Shown here: piece by piece, positions 16,632-24,313 of the stretch
Layout of the letters: each line of letters starts with the position of its first letter
How positions within the stretch are numbered: the first letter of the stretch is position 1
NCBI GenBank assembly: GCA_001543385.1
Contig: LPNH01000014.1
Span: forward strand, 1,315-58,376
Length of the DNA: 57,062 nt
Direction of reading: 5' to 3'
Source: Candidatus Hemicellulosilyticus sp. P3
GTDB taxonomy: Bacteria; Bacteroidota; Bacteroidia; Bacteroidales; P3
Position numbers and translations under genes: made by a program
Notes under the pieces: generated by a model
Database searches by the model: none
Seen by the model: the letters and a program-made list of their open reading frames with translations, nothing else
What the model was told of the DNA's origin: nothing

Positions 16632-17627
16632 ATGAACAAGTTTGCCATTATCGGCACCGGCCCCGCCGGCATCGAAGCCGCCGCCACACTCGCCGCACAT
16701 CATAATGAAGTAGACATCTACGAACAAGAGAACGCCCCGTTGGGCAATATCCGCGACAAGGCGTTCCTTTTCCCCAATTTTGCAGATGCAGACGAGGTGG
16801 CCGGCCGTCTGCTGGCACGGCTTGACCACCCGCTCATCCATCTCTACACGGACAAGGGCATCGACCAACTGGAGGAGACTCCGGACGGCGGATGGTCGGT
16901 GAATGGCAACACGTACAGCCGGGTGCTGCTCGCCACCGGCTACCGGACTTTCGACGCCGGCCGCAAAGAGGAACTGGGCTACGGCATCTACCGCGGCATA
17001 CGCTCCTCGCTTGAGATGGAGCAGATGTTGCGTGAACAAAAAATCACCAATGCCAACGGCGACAAGCCGCAGCGCATCGTATTCCTCCAATGTGTGGGTT
17101 CGCGCGACGAGAAGACCGGCAACCTCTATTGCTCGAAACTGTGTTGCGTCACCGCCGTCAAACAGGCCATCGAGACACGCAAACTGCTACCCGACGCGGA
17201 GATTTTTATCTTCTATATGGACCTGCGTATGTGGGGACAGCACTATGAGGAGCTTTACCGACAGGCGCAGCAGGAATACGGCATCCGCTTTGTGCGCGGC
17301 CGCATCTCCGAAGCCGGCGGCACTTACGACGGACGGGTGCAAATCAAGTCTGAAGACACCTTGATGGGGCTGCCGCTGAAAATCACGACAGATTTACTGG
17401 TGCTGATGGTGGGCATGGAACCCTCGGAAGGGACCCGCAGACTGGCAGGACAATGCCATATCTGCGGCGACTACGGCTTCGCACAATCCATCGACCCGCA
17501 CACCGACGACAACCGCACCGCACACCGCGGGCTCTATGTGGCCGGGGCCTGCAAACGACCGATGACCCTCACGGACGCTATCGCGGACGGCCGCTCGGCA
17601 GCGGTGGTTATGCTGGCGGAAGGTTAG
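16632..17627 (+). CDS. HdrA-like FAD-dependent oxidoreductase, short form
   Basis: From the ATG at 16632 the protein has 331 residues, about half the usual length of HdrA. It begins with a Rossmann FAD loop (IIGTGPAGIEAA, residues 6-17) and carries the HdrA cysteine motif QCVGSRDE ... YCSKLCCVTA (C154, C167, C171, C172). The N-terminal ferredoxin-like and C-terminal ferredoxin domains of methanogen HdrA are absent. It would be the flavin entry or exit point for electrons in the complex. A frame extending upstream to 16458 lies inside the HdrB gene and is rejected. Its last 20 bases overlap the convergent gene at 17608. Confidence 0.85.
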   Translation: MNKFAIIGTGPAGIEAAATLAAHHNEVDIYEQENAPLGNIRDKAFLFPNFADADEVAGRLLARLDHPLIHLYTDKGIDQLEETPDGGWSVNGNTYSRVLLATGYRTFDAGRKEELGYGIYRGIRSSLEMEQMLREQKITNANGDKPQRIVFLQCVGSRDEKTGNLYCSKLCCVTAVKQAIETRKLLPDAEIFIFYMDLRMWGQHYEELYRQAQQEYGIRFVRGRISEAGGTYDGRVQIKSEDTLMGLPLKITTDLLVLMVGMEPSEGTRRLAGQCHICGDYGFAQSIDPHTDDNRTAHRGLYVAGACKRPMTLTDAIADGRSAAVVMLAEG

Positions 17628-17943
17628 AGGACTGTTTCAACCTATGAGCCAAGCCCTCCACCTCTGAGTGGAAGTAACCCACAGTACGGTTATTGATTTT
17701 GTGGGAAGAATAGCCGTTTTGTCGCATGATGCGAACAAATTTCTCCCGGGAGTGTATGTTGAGTATTCGCATGCCCTCATCGTAGGTGACAAATGATCTG
17801 TCATCATAGCCACCTTTTCCTTCAAGGTCTATCTTTTTTACAATCGACGCCACATAGTCTTCGTTGCATTCATCGTTGTCGATCTGGCTGATCCAACGCA
17901 ACAATGTTGAGCGCACCAGGGTCAATAGTTCCGACTTTGCCAT
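17608..17943 (-). CDS. Small protein with an excisionase-like helix-turn-helix region
   Basis: The 111-residue product is not recognised as a named family. Its C-terminal half (FVTYDEGMRILNIHSREKF ... NRTVGYFHSEVEGLAHRLK) follows the pattern of excisionase or MerR-like winged helices, where a short helix-turn-helix is followed by a basic turn and a Tyr/Phe residue. The N-terminal half is acidic and helical. It overlaps the upstream membrane protein gene by 22 bases and the HdrA-like gene by 20 on the other strand. Codon use is more AT-rich than in the Hdr and sulfonolipid genes on either side, hinting at separate origin. Confidence 0.6.
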   Translation of the reverse strand: MAKSELLTLVRSTLLRWISQIDNDECNEDYVASIVKKIDLEGKGGYDDRSFVTYDEGMRILNIHSREKFVRIMRQNGYSSHKINNRTVGYFHSEVEGLAHRLKQSSNLPPA

Positions 17944-18299
17944 ATCTTTTTCTGTTTTCTGACTTTTATGTAGTGTATCAGTGCAAGTGTCAAGGGAATC
18001 AGCAATCCCAATATGAACAGCCCGACAGGAACAAAAACAATGAAATTGTACGGTAGAAGGTCGAATATTCCGTCAACGCTAACCAGGATATCCGACAATG
18101 TGATACAATACATTGTCCATCTCAAGTACTTACAGTGATATTTCCCTTGTGCAGTCATACAGGCGCATAGACACAACTCGAAGAGAATATAGTATAACTG
18201 CGACCATATATCTATACCCCATACCATTACCGCGACGTAGCAGCAGAGAAGGTATATGGCCACACTCACCACGGTTAATCGAACCAACAGTTTGCTCAT
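17922..18299 (-). CDS. Small membrane protein of unknown function
   Basis: The 125-residue protein has four hydrophobic segments (about 8-28, 33-50, 58-78 and 82-105) and ends in a basic tail (KVRKQKKIWQSRNY). No family is recognised. It is translated just ahead of the small helix-turn-helix gene with a 22-base overlap, so the two form a pair. The segment is AT-rich relative to its surroundings. Confidence 0.6.
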   Translation of the reverse strand: MSKLLVRLTVVSVAIYLLCCYVAVMVWGIDIWSQLYYILFELCLCACMTAQGKYHCKYLRWTMYCITLSDILVSVDGIFDLLPYNFIVFVPVGLFILGLLIPLTLALIHYIKVRKQKKIWQSRNY

Positions 18300-18563
18300 T
18301 GCTTTGTCTTGTTAAAGAGAACTTTCCGCAAACAAATAGCAATCAGTGAATAAACTATACTCTGAGAACTCTTTGCCGGATACGAAGATATGGTTTTTTC
18401 CCCGAACGGTTCCGTTATGTGATTCTGTACATTTGCGTTCTGTTTAATGAGTTGAAATATATCAACTTGCAAGAATGCTGTATGTTTTAGTTTTGTGTTT
18501 GGTTTAATGCTATCTTGCAAAAAAACAAAAATTTTTTCATCAATATTAAAATCTTGATTTTCA

Positions 18564-18983
18564 ATGAAAGTGAAAAAAATTATGATGCTGTTTTTTGCAT
18601 CGGCAGTAGTCCTGTTAACCGGCTGCGAAAAGGAGAATGAAAACGATAGTAAATTTAATTATCCCATGGAGATGCTTTATGGAAAATGGAAACTCACTCA
18701 GCTAAAAACTTCTGTCAACGGAAGTTATATAGACTGTTGGCTCCTGGGTATTCAAAGCACCTATGCGACTTTCCATGAAGATGGAAAATATTATGGATCG
18801 GGCTATTTTGGCAGTGGATACGGAACCTACATGGCTGAAGGAAACACCATTACAACTTACGTCTCAGGTAGCGTCTATTACATATACACGGTCATATCTT
18901 TAACCAATAATGGAAGAGCAGAACTAAAAATGTCCACTGCTGACGGGTCCTCTTCTGTGTGGATAATATGTGAGAAACAGTGA
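18564..18983 (+). CDS. Lipocalin-like lipoprotein
   Basis: The 139-residue product has a signal peptide ending in a lipobox (VVLLTGC, Cys about residue 21) and a mature domain beginning LYGKWKLTQLKT, with repeated beta segments, as in the small lipocalin-like lipoproteins common in Bacteroidota. It would sit in the outer or inner membrane facing the periplasm; its ligand is unknown. The 264-base region upstream is AT-rich and shows no convincing promoter box or further gene. Confidence 0.7.
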   Translation: MKVKKIMMLFFASAVVLLTGCEKENENDSKFNYPMEMLYGKWKLTQLKTSVNGSYIDCWLLGIQSTYATFHEDGKYYGSGYFGSGYGTYMAEGNTITTYVSGSVYYIYTVISLTNNGRAELKMSTADGSSSVWIICEKQ

Positions 18984-19058
18984 CATCCGAACCGACCCGT
19001 CCACCAAAAAGTTTGTATGGGGAAGTATTCTACTCAAAATTATAGTTGAAAAACAGAG

Positions 19059-19086
19059 AGAGCCGTCAAATAACGGCTCTTTTTTG
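19059..19086 (+). terminator. Rho-independent terminator after the lipocalin-like gene
   Basis: The 8-bp stem AGAGCCGT/ACGGCTCT with a 6-base loop is followed by TTTTT. It separates the lipocalin-like gene from the convergent SDR gene. Confidence 0.85.
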
Positions 19087-19106
19087 TTCATAAGACCACC
19101 CACGAA

Positions 19107-19910
19107 TCACATCGACTTCACTTTTCTTGCCAGTCGGGCGCAGAGGCCAGGGAAGAAGCGTTTGATGTAGGCCATGGTCAACTCGGTGCTGCCTATCAGC
19201 ACCTCGCGGCGGCGGCGGTAGATGGCTCGGACAATTTTGCGTGCTGCCTTTTCAGGGCTGATGCCGCCGGCCTGCCCGGCATCCATCTTGCCGTGCTGCC
19301 GGCCGTCGCTCTCCAATGCGTGGAGCGAGATGTTGGTGCGCACACGCCCGGGACAGACAATGGTGACGCGGACATTGTCTTTATAGTTCTCAGCCTGCAC
19401 GGTCTCGAAGAAGCCGTAGAGCGCATGTTTGGCCGACGAATAGGCGCAGCGCATCGGGAAGCCGAAGCAGCCTGCGATGCTGGTGGTGACGGCCAGCTGC
19501 CCCCCTCCCTGCGCTATCATGCGCGGCAGGATGCTTTTGGTGAGGATGACGGGGGCGTAAAAGTCGATGTCCATCACTTTGCGGATGACGCTCATCTCTG
19601 TCTCGACGGCGGTGCCGCGTTGACTGATGCCGGCGTTGTTGTAGAGAATGTCGATGCGACCGAAACGGGCCCAGGCTTGTTCGGCCAATGTCTCCAGGCT
19701 GTCCAGTCGCGACAGGTCGCAGGGTAACACGAAAGCCTCGGGCGCCCCCAACTGCACACACCGCGCGGCGACATGAGACAATTGCTCATCCTCCAACGCA
19801 CTGACAATCAGCCGTGCGCCTTCTTGCGCGAAACGATAGGCCACCGCCTCGCCGATGCCCGACGAGGCACCGGTAATCCACACGACTCTGCCTTGAAATC
19901 TCAATGACAT
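19107..19910 (-). CDS. SDR-family reductase, probable 3-ketocapnine reductase
   Basis: The 267-residue protein is a classical short-chain dehydrogenase: NAD(P) loop TGASSGIG (13-20), NNAG (91-94), and catalytic S144, Y157 and K161 (YSSAK). A C-terminal tail (YIKRFFPGLCARLARKVKSM) is basic and amphipathic, fitting a lipid-like substrate at the membrane. It overlaps the cysteate-synthase-like gene by 10 bases and is the last gene of that operon. In capnine synthesis a reductase of this type is expected to convert 3-ketocapnine to capnine, as 3-ketosphinganine reductase does. The family is certain; the substrate is inferred from context. Confidence 0.78.
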   Translation of the reverse strand: MSLRFQGRVVWITGASSGIGEAVAYRFAQEGARLIVSALEDEQLSHVAARCVQLGAPEAFVLPCDLSRLDSLETLAEQAWARFGRIDILYNNAGISQRGTAVETEMSVIRKVMDIDFYAPVILTKSILPRMIAQGGGQLAVTTSIAGCFGFPMRCAYSSAKHALYGFFETVQAENYKDNVRVTIVCPGRVRTNISLHALESDGRQHGKMDAGQAGGISPEKAARKIVRAIYRRRREVLIGSTELTMAYIKRFFPGLCARLARKVKSM

Positions 19911-21121
19911 TGCGCCACCTCCTCCCGAAACCAGCCGGCGCGGTCGCAGCCTTCACCGGTGTTGAGCAACACGACATCGCCATTGCGGATGAAGCCGCTG
20001 TCGACAGCCTGAAAAAAGCCGCTGTAGCAAACCATTGAAGCCGGGCCCAAAAGCAGTCCGCGTGACTGCTCCATCTCGTGGCCGTATTGAGGCAGATCGG
20101 CCTCACTCACACGCAGGAAAGTGCCTCCTGTACGACGCACCAAAGGCGCCACCAACGGATAGTTGCCCGGGTTGGCGGCGGTCAGAATCCCGATACGGGT
20201 GTGTATGTCCGGCAGCGCTTCGTAGCGTTGCTCCCACCCATCGGGAAAGCCGTTGGCCTCGGCCCACTCCCAGGCACGGACCATCGGGTCGCATTCGTCC
20301 TGCTGGACCAATATCATGCGCGGCAGGCGTGCACCGGGACAAATGGCGGACTGCACCAAGTCGCGATAACCTTTTTCTAAAGCCAGCGGCGACGTGCCGC
20401 CTGCCACCGCCTGCATGTAGACCGTCGGCAACTGTCCGATCTGACGCAGGCATTCGAAGACCAGCAGCCGCTTCGATTCGATACGCAGCGGGTCGGTGTT
20501 GCCGCCGCTGATAAGCACATGCCGCTGTTTGTGATATTCGGCAGCCTCCTGTTTGGCAGCACCATAGCCGCCTTTCGATATGACCACCGGTTGGCCAGTC
20601 TTACGTATCGCTTCGACGCTGGCCGGGTCGATGCAGTTGGGGGCAAACTCGGTGAAGCGGATGCCCGCCTGGGCCAGATAGGTGGCAAATGCCACACCGG
20701 CATTGCCTGTCGAGGCAAGGCAATATTCTTTTACACCATGCTCCTTCAGAACCGAAGCGGCCAACGCGGCCGAGATGTCTTTAAACGAGCCGCTGCCGCC
20801 ATTCATGTCGTTGCGGTAGATGTAAACCCGGCATTCCACCCCTTTGCGCAAGGCGTAGCGCTCCAGGTTGTCCCATCGCTCAATGGGCACCAATCCCTCG
20901 CCGATGCTGACAATGCTGTCGCGCCGCTCCAAAGGGAGGATATCAAAGTAGTAGTCTTGATAGGATTTGGTGGCAGGGGTCTCGCCTGGCATGTGCTGCG
21001 GCACAAGATATTCCACCTCGGCATATCCGCTGCCGCAACTGCATTGCTGGTCTTGGCGCAGCCATGCGGAAAAATCTCCGATGACTCTTCCGCACTTTTT
21101 ACATCTGAGTTGATATTTCAC
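19901..21121 (-). CDS. Threonine-synthase-like PLP enzyme, probable cysteate synthase
   Basis: The 406-residue protein starts with a small zinc-ribbon-like section (C7, C10, C27, C29), followed by a fold-type II PLP domain with GSGSFKD (K114 binds PLP), ASTGNAG and GGNTDP. This layout matches threonine synthase relatives, including cysteate synthase, which makes L-cysteate from O-phosphoserine and sulfite. It lies 20 bases after the cysteine-dioxygenase-like gene, next to an alpha-oxoamine synthase gene and overlapping an SDR gene, which supports cysteate over threonine as product. A true threonine synthase cannot be excluded without comparing the phosphate-site residues. Confidence 0.75.
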   Translation of the reverse strand: MKYQLRCKKCGRVIGDFSAWLRQDQQCSCGSGYAEVEYLVPQHMPGETPATKSYQDYYFDILPLERRDSIVSIGEGLVPIERWDNLERYALRKGVECRVYIYRNDMNGGSGSFKDISAALAASVLKEHGVKEYCLASTGNAGVAFATYLAQAGIRFTEFAPNCIDPASVEAIRKTGQPVVISKGGYGAAKQEAAEYHKQRHVLISGGNTDPLRIESKRLLVFECLRQIGQLPTVYMQAVAGGTSPLALEKGYRDLVQSAICPGARLPRMILVQQDECDPMVRAWEWAEANGFPDGWEQRYEALPDIHTRIGILTAANPGNYPLVAPLVRRTGGTFLRVSEADLPQYGHEMEQSRGLLLGPASMVCYSGFFQAVDSGFIRNGDVVLLNTGEGCDRAGWFREEVAQCH

Positions 21122-21141
21122 CTTGTGTATGGATTTGGTTT

Positions 21142-21696
21142 CTAACGTGAAGATTGAATGACAGGCATGTCGTCGTATTTAGGGCCTTTCAAGGCATCGT
21201 CGGAATAAACGTGCAGGCTGTGAGCCGTGGCGCTGAGGCAGGTGATGCGGTGTATATGATTTGTGAATTTTCCTGCCTCACCAATGGCGTAGAGACCCGT
21301 TTGTTCGCACACCTCCAACCTTTTAACCAGCTGGATGCCGCCCTCGCAAGGCTCGAAAATCTCGACCAAAAACTCGCCGTCGGCAAATGTATAGCCGGCA
21401 AATTGCGGATGAGAATGGATGGAGGTGCGGTTGCCTGACCGCCAGGCCATGACGATGGCCTCCCAGCCGCTGCGGTCACGACCGATGTAGTTACGCGAGT
21501 AGCCGTTATCCACATAGTTGTTGAAACCGGTCAACGGCGTGTGGCGCACATAGTCCAGAACATATTGCTTGATGCGCTCACCCATTGCCGTGTCAATGAC
21601 ACCGCTCTGCGTGATGGGCATCAAGCCTTGCATGAAATTTTCGTAGCCGGGCACGATGGTGGACTGAAGAGCGAAATCGTCTTGAATCTTTTGCAT
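21142..21696 (-). CDS. Cysteine dioxygenase-like cupin
   Basis: The 184-residue protein matches cysteine dioxygenase closely in the key places: an arginine region (YSRNYIG, R68) that binds the carboxylate, SIHSHPQFAG with H94 and H96, HRIT with H149 as third iron ligand, and SLHVYS with H162 and Y164. The cysteine that forms the Cys-Tyr crosslink in mammals is replaced by glycine, as in bacterial enzymes. It should oxidise cysteine to cysteine sulfinate. In this operon that could supply sulfite or a precursor of cysteate. A strong promoter lies 29 bases upstream. Confidence 0.82.
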   Translation of the reverse strand: MQKIQDDFALQSTIVPGYENFMQGLMPITQSGVIDTAMGERIKQYVLDYVRHTPLTGFNNYVDNGYSRNYIGRDRSGWEAIVMAWRSGNRTSIHSHPQFAGYTFADGEFLVEIFEPCEGGIQLVKRLEVCEQTGLYAIGEAGKFTNHIHRITCLSATAHSLHVYSDDALKGPKYDDMPVIQSSR

Positions 21697-21724
21697 AACA
21701 TTAGCCTTTTATAATTATGGATGG

Positions 21725-21757
21725 CAAAGGTAAACAACAATAGCTGTTCTTTACAAA
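21725..21757 (-). promoter_or_regulatory. Promoter of the cysteine dioxygenase/cysteate synthase/SDR operon
   Basis: On the minus strand TTTG (21757-21754) is followed after 21 bases by TACCTTTG (21732-21725), an almost ideal Bacteroidota housekeeping promoter. The transcript would start about 20 bases before the ATG at 21696. Confidence 0.85.
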
Positions 21758-21793
21758 TTATCGCCATACTTTTAACATTTGCGATGTAACGAC

Positions 21794-21831
21794 AAAGCGC
21801 TCCCGGTTTCCGTTTCGGCCGGGAGCGCTTT
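21794..21831 (-). terminator. Terminator of the alpha-oxoamine synthase gene
   Basis: A 13-bp stem (AAAGCGCTCCCGG/CCGGGAGCGCTTT) with a 12-base loop lies 25 bases after the stop. It ends in a short T run on either strand. Confidence 0.75.
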
Positions 21832-21855
21832 TACGTTTGGACGCAAGGCCCGTTT

Positions 21856-23121
21856 TTATTGTTTCCTGATGATATGCATATCCGGAATCGGCTTGTCGTA
21901 CACACCGGCGTCCATTTTGTGTTTCACCTCCTTAAACACCTCAATGGTGCGGTTGGCCTGCTCCATTGTGTGGGCTGCAGTGGGGATGATGCGCAACATG
22001 ATCTGCCCTTTGGGCACCACCGGATAGATGACGATGGAACAGAAGATGCCGTAGTTCTCGCGCAGGTCGACAACGACATTGGTGCCTTGGTTCAATTCGC
22101 CCGGGAAGAAGACGGGGGTGATGGGCGACTCGGTGACACCTGTGTTGAGGCCTTCGGCTTGGAACGACTTCTGCAGATGGGTGGCAATCTCCCATACCTT
22201 TTCGCGATATTCAGGGTGTTGCTTGATAATCTCCAGACGACGTTTGACACCCCATACAATGGGCATCGGCAAACTCTTGGCGTAGATCTGGCTACGCATG
22301 TTGAAACGCAGATATTCGATGATGTCAGGGTCGTTGCAACCGATAAAGCCGCCGATGATGGCCATCGACTTGGCAAAAGCGCAGAAGTATAGGTCGATGT
22401 CGTCTTCCACATGAAAGTGGGTGTGGGTGCCACGGCCTTCAGGGCCCATGATACCCATGCCATGGGCGTCGTCGATAAGGATGCGGAAGTCAAACTCCTT
22501 CTTCAAGGCGCATATTTGCGCCAATGCCCCCAGGTCACCTTCCATACCATAGACACCTTCTGTCGCCACCAGAATGCCGCCGCCCTGTTTCTCGGCCAGC
22601 AAGGTGGCTTGCTGCAGCTGCTTGCGCAGGCTCTCGATATCGTTGTGCTGGTATTTGAAACGCTTGGCACCGGTCACGCGGAAACCGTCAATCAGGCAGG
22701 CGTGTGCCTCGCTGTCGTAGACAATCACGTCGCGCAGAGAGACAATCGTGTCCAAGATGCTCACTTGTCCCTGATAGCCGAAATTAAGCAGATAGCCGTG
22801 CTTTTTGTGCGTATACTCGCAAAGCATAGCCTCGACCTCTTCGTGCAGCGAAGTGTGGCCACTCATCATACGGGCACCCATCGGATAGGCCAGCCCCCAA
22901 CGGCGGGCTCCCTCCTCGTCGGCGGCACGCACCTCGGGATTGTTGGCGAGTCCCAGGTAGTTGTTCAGGCTCCAGTTCAGCACCTTTTTGCCGTTGAACG
23001 TCATCTCGGGTCCCAGCTCCCCTTCCAGTTTAGGGAAATAGAAATAGCCATCAGCCAACTTGCGGTACTGCCCCAACGGGCCGCCCGTAGATTCTTTGAT
23101 TCTTGCGAATATGTCTTTCAT
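21856..23121 (-). CDS. Alpha-oxoamine synthase, probable cysteate acyltransferase (sulfonolipid pathway)
   Basis: The 421-residue protein belongs to the KBL/BioF/serine palmitoyltransferase family of fold-type I PLP enzymes: SLNNYLGLANN, ARMMSGHTSLHEEVE, DSEAHACLIDG, EGVYGMEGD, IDDAHGMG (217-222) and AKSMAIIGGF with K251 as the PLP lysine. Members condense an acyl thioester with an amino acid and release CO2. With a cysteate-synthase-like enzyme, a cysteine-dioxygenase-like cupin and an SDR encoded next door, the likely reaction is cysteate plus acyl-ACP to 3-ketocapnine, as known for the SulA/CFAT enzymes of sulfonolipid-making Bacteroidota such as Alistipes. Serine palmitoyltransferase is the main alternative. 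It has its own promoter and terminator. Confidence 0.8.
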   Translation of the reverse strand: MKDIFARIKESTGGPLGQYRKLADGYFYFPKLEGELGPEMTFNGKKVLNWSLNNYLGLANNPEVRAADEEGARRWGLAYPMGARMMSGHTSLHEEVEAMLCEYTHKKHGYLLNFGYQGQVSILDTIVSLRDVIVYDSEAHACLIDGFRVTGAKRFKYQHNDIESLRKQLQQATLLAEKQGGGILVATEGVYGMEGDLGALAQICALKKEFDFRILIDDAHGMGIMGPEGRGTHTHFHVEDDIDLYFCAFAKSMAIIGGFIGCNDPDIIEYLRFNMRSQIYAKSLPMPIVWGVKRRLEIIKQHPEYREKVWEIATHLQKSFQAEGLNTGVTESPITPVFFPGELNQGTNVVVDLRENYGIFCSIVIYPVVPKGQIMLRIIPTAAHTMEQANRTIEVFKEVKHKMDAGVYDKPIPDMHIIRKQ

Positions 23122-23162
23122 ATATAGTAAGTTATGTTACAAGTCAACAGTAATCAATCATG

Positions 23163-23194
23163 CAAAGGTATGGAAAATATACGACACGGGCAAG
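23163..23194 (-). promoter_or_regulatory. Promoter of the alpha-oxoamine synthase gene
   Basis: On the minus strand CTTG (23194-23191) stands 20 bases upstream of TACCTTTG (23170-23163). The ATG follows about 40 bases later. It lies in the 166-base gap after the AraC-family gene. Confidence 0.75.
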
Positions 23195-23287
23195 TGTCGC
23201 GGACGCTCATGCAAAGGGTCGCCGGCCGCACCTGTGACGCCTGGTCCCGACAGGAGGAGAATAAGCCTGTCATCTCCACTTCCGCCT

Positions 23288-24166
23288 TTATCGGCTGCGC
23301 CGGTATTCGCGGGGCGGCAGCCCTTGCATACGGGAGAAGAATTTGCTGAAACTGGCGGTGTCGGCGAAATGCAGCCGGTCGGCAATCTGGGCGACACTGT
23401 CCGTGGAGCTGTGCAACAGCCACTGCGCCTCCATGACAAGCATCTGGTTGATGTAGTCGACAACCGTGCGACCTGCCACCTGCCTGACGACACGCGACAG
23501 ATAGACCGGTGTCACATGCAGCCGGTCGGCATAGAAGCGGATGTCGTGGTGTTCGGTAAAATAACGGGGCAGCATACGGATAAAATCCATGAATAAATCC
23601 TCCGCGCGGGAACCGATATGACGGGTCTGGCCTGCCATGTCCGGCAGGCCCGTCAGATAGAGCAAAATCGACGCACATAGCAGCCGCAACATCTCGTTGC
23701 GATAAGGATGCGACAGATGTGACAGCCGGATGAACTGCTGCATCTGGCCGCGCAATTGCCGTGCATCGCCGGCCGGCAGCGTGCGCTTGGCCAGCTGCAA
23801 ATTTACGATGGGCGCATTATGCAGCCGAATCAGATGGCGCACCATCGGCAATTCGAAGACCACCTCCTCCCCGGCTATCAGACAAAACCCGCGGTAATCT
23901 TCCGATGCGGCAACGATGGTGACGCCCATGCCCGGCGAATAGGTGAACAGATCGTCGGGACGGAAGGTCAATTCCCGACCTTGATAGACCAAGGTCAGCC
24001 AGCCGGCAGTGACCAGTGTGAACGAGTAGCAGCGGATAAAACCCTGCGTTTCGTTGGTGCGGAAGGTCTGTGCGGCATCGGTTTCCTGACACAGCATCTG
24101 ACCGTCCCAGTCGCCGGCCGGCACCCCTCCGTTCAGCCTCATCCACGCCTCCGATAAATTATACAT
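23288..24166 (-). CDS. AraC-family transcriptional regulator
   Basis: The 292-residue protein has an N-terminal cupin-like sensor (about 30-150) and a C-terminal pair of helix-turn-helix motifs (about 195-290: DRLHVTPVYLSRVVRQVAG ... IADRLHFADTASFSKFFSRM), the AraC/XylS layout. It is encoded between the sulfonolipid genes on its own strand and the redox operon divergent from it, with 147 bases between the two starts. It could control either. No inverted repeats long enough to call an operator were found. Its ligand is unknown. Confidence 0.88.
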   Translation of the reverse strand: MYNLSEAWMRLNGGVPAGDWDGQMLCQETDAAQTFRTNETQGFIRCYSFTLVTAGWLTLVYQGRELTFRPDDLFTYSPGMGVTIVAASEDYRGFCLIAGEEVVFELPMVRHLIRLHNAPIVNLQLAKRTLPAGDARQLRGQMQQFIRLSHLSHPYRNEMLRLLCASILLYLTGLPDMAGQTRHIGSRAEDLFMDFIRMLPRYFTEHHDIRFYADRLHVTPVYLSRVVRQVAGRTVVDYINQMLVMEAQWLLHSSTDSVAQIADRLHFADTASFSKFFSRMQGLPPREYRRSR

Positions 24167-24313
24167 AATATGTTTATAATGCTAAAAAAGTGTACAAAAA
24201 TAGACATTTGTTTTCTCTCGGACAAATTTTGTACCATTCCGGATGATTGCCGGGCAAGGATTTCTTCGCATCTTTGCAAAAGAAATTATATCAACCAATA
24301 AAACATCAACACA

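Noticed and set aside
18300..18563. Promoter for the lipocalin-like gene
   Set aside because: TATCTTGC near 18511 and nearby TTTG boxes resemble promoter elements but do not match the consensus or spacing well enough.
24167..24313. AraC operator sites
   Set aside because: Short AT-rich similarities exist, but no paired repeats of useful length could be identified.
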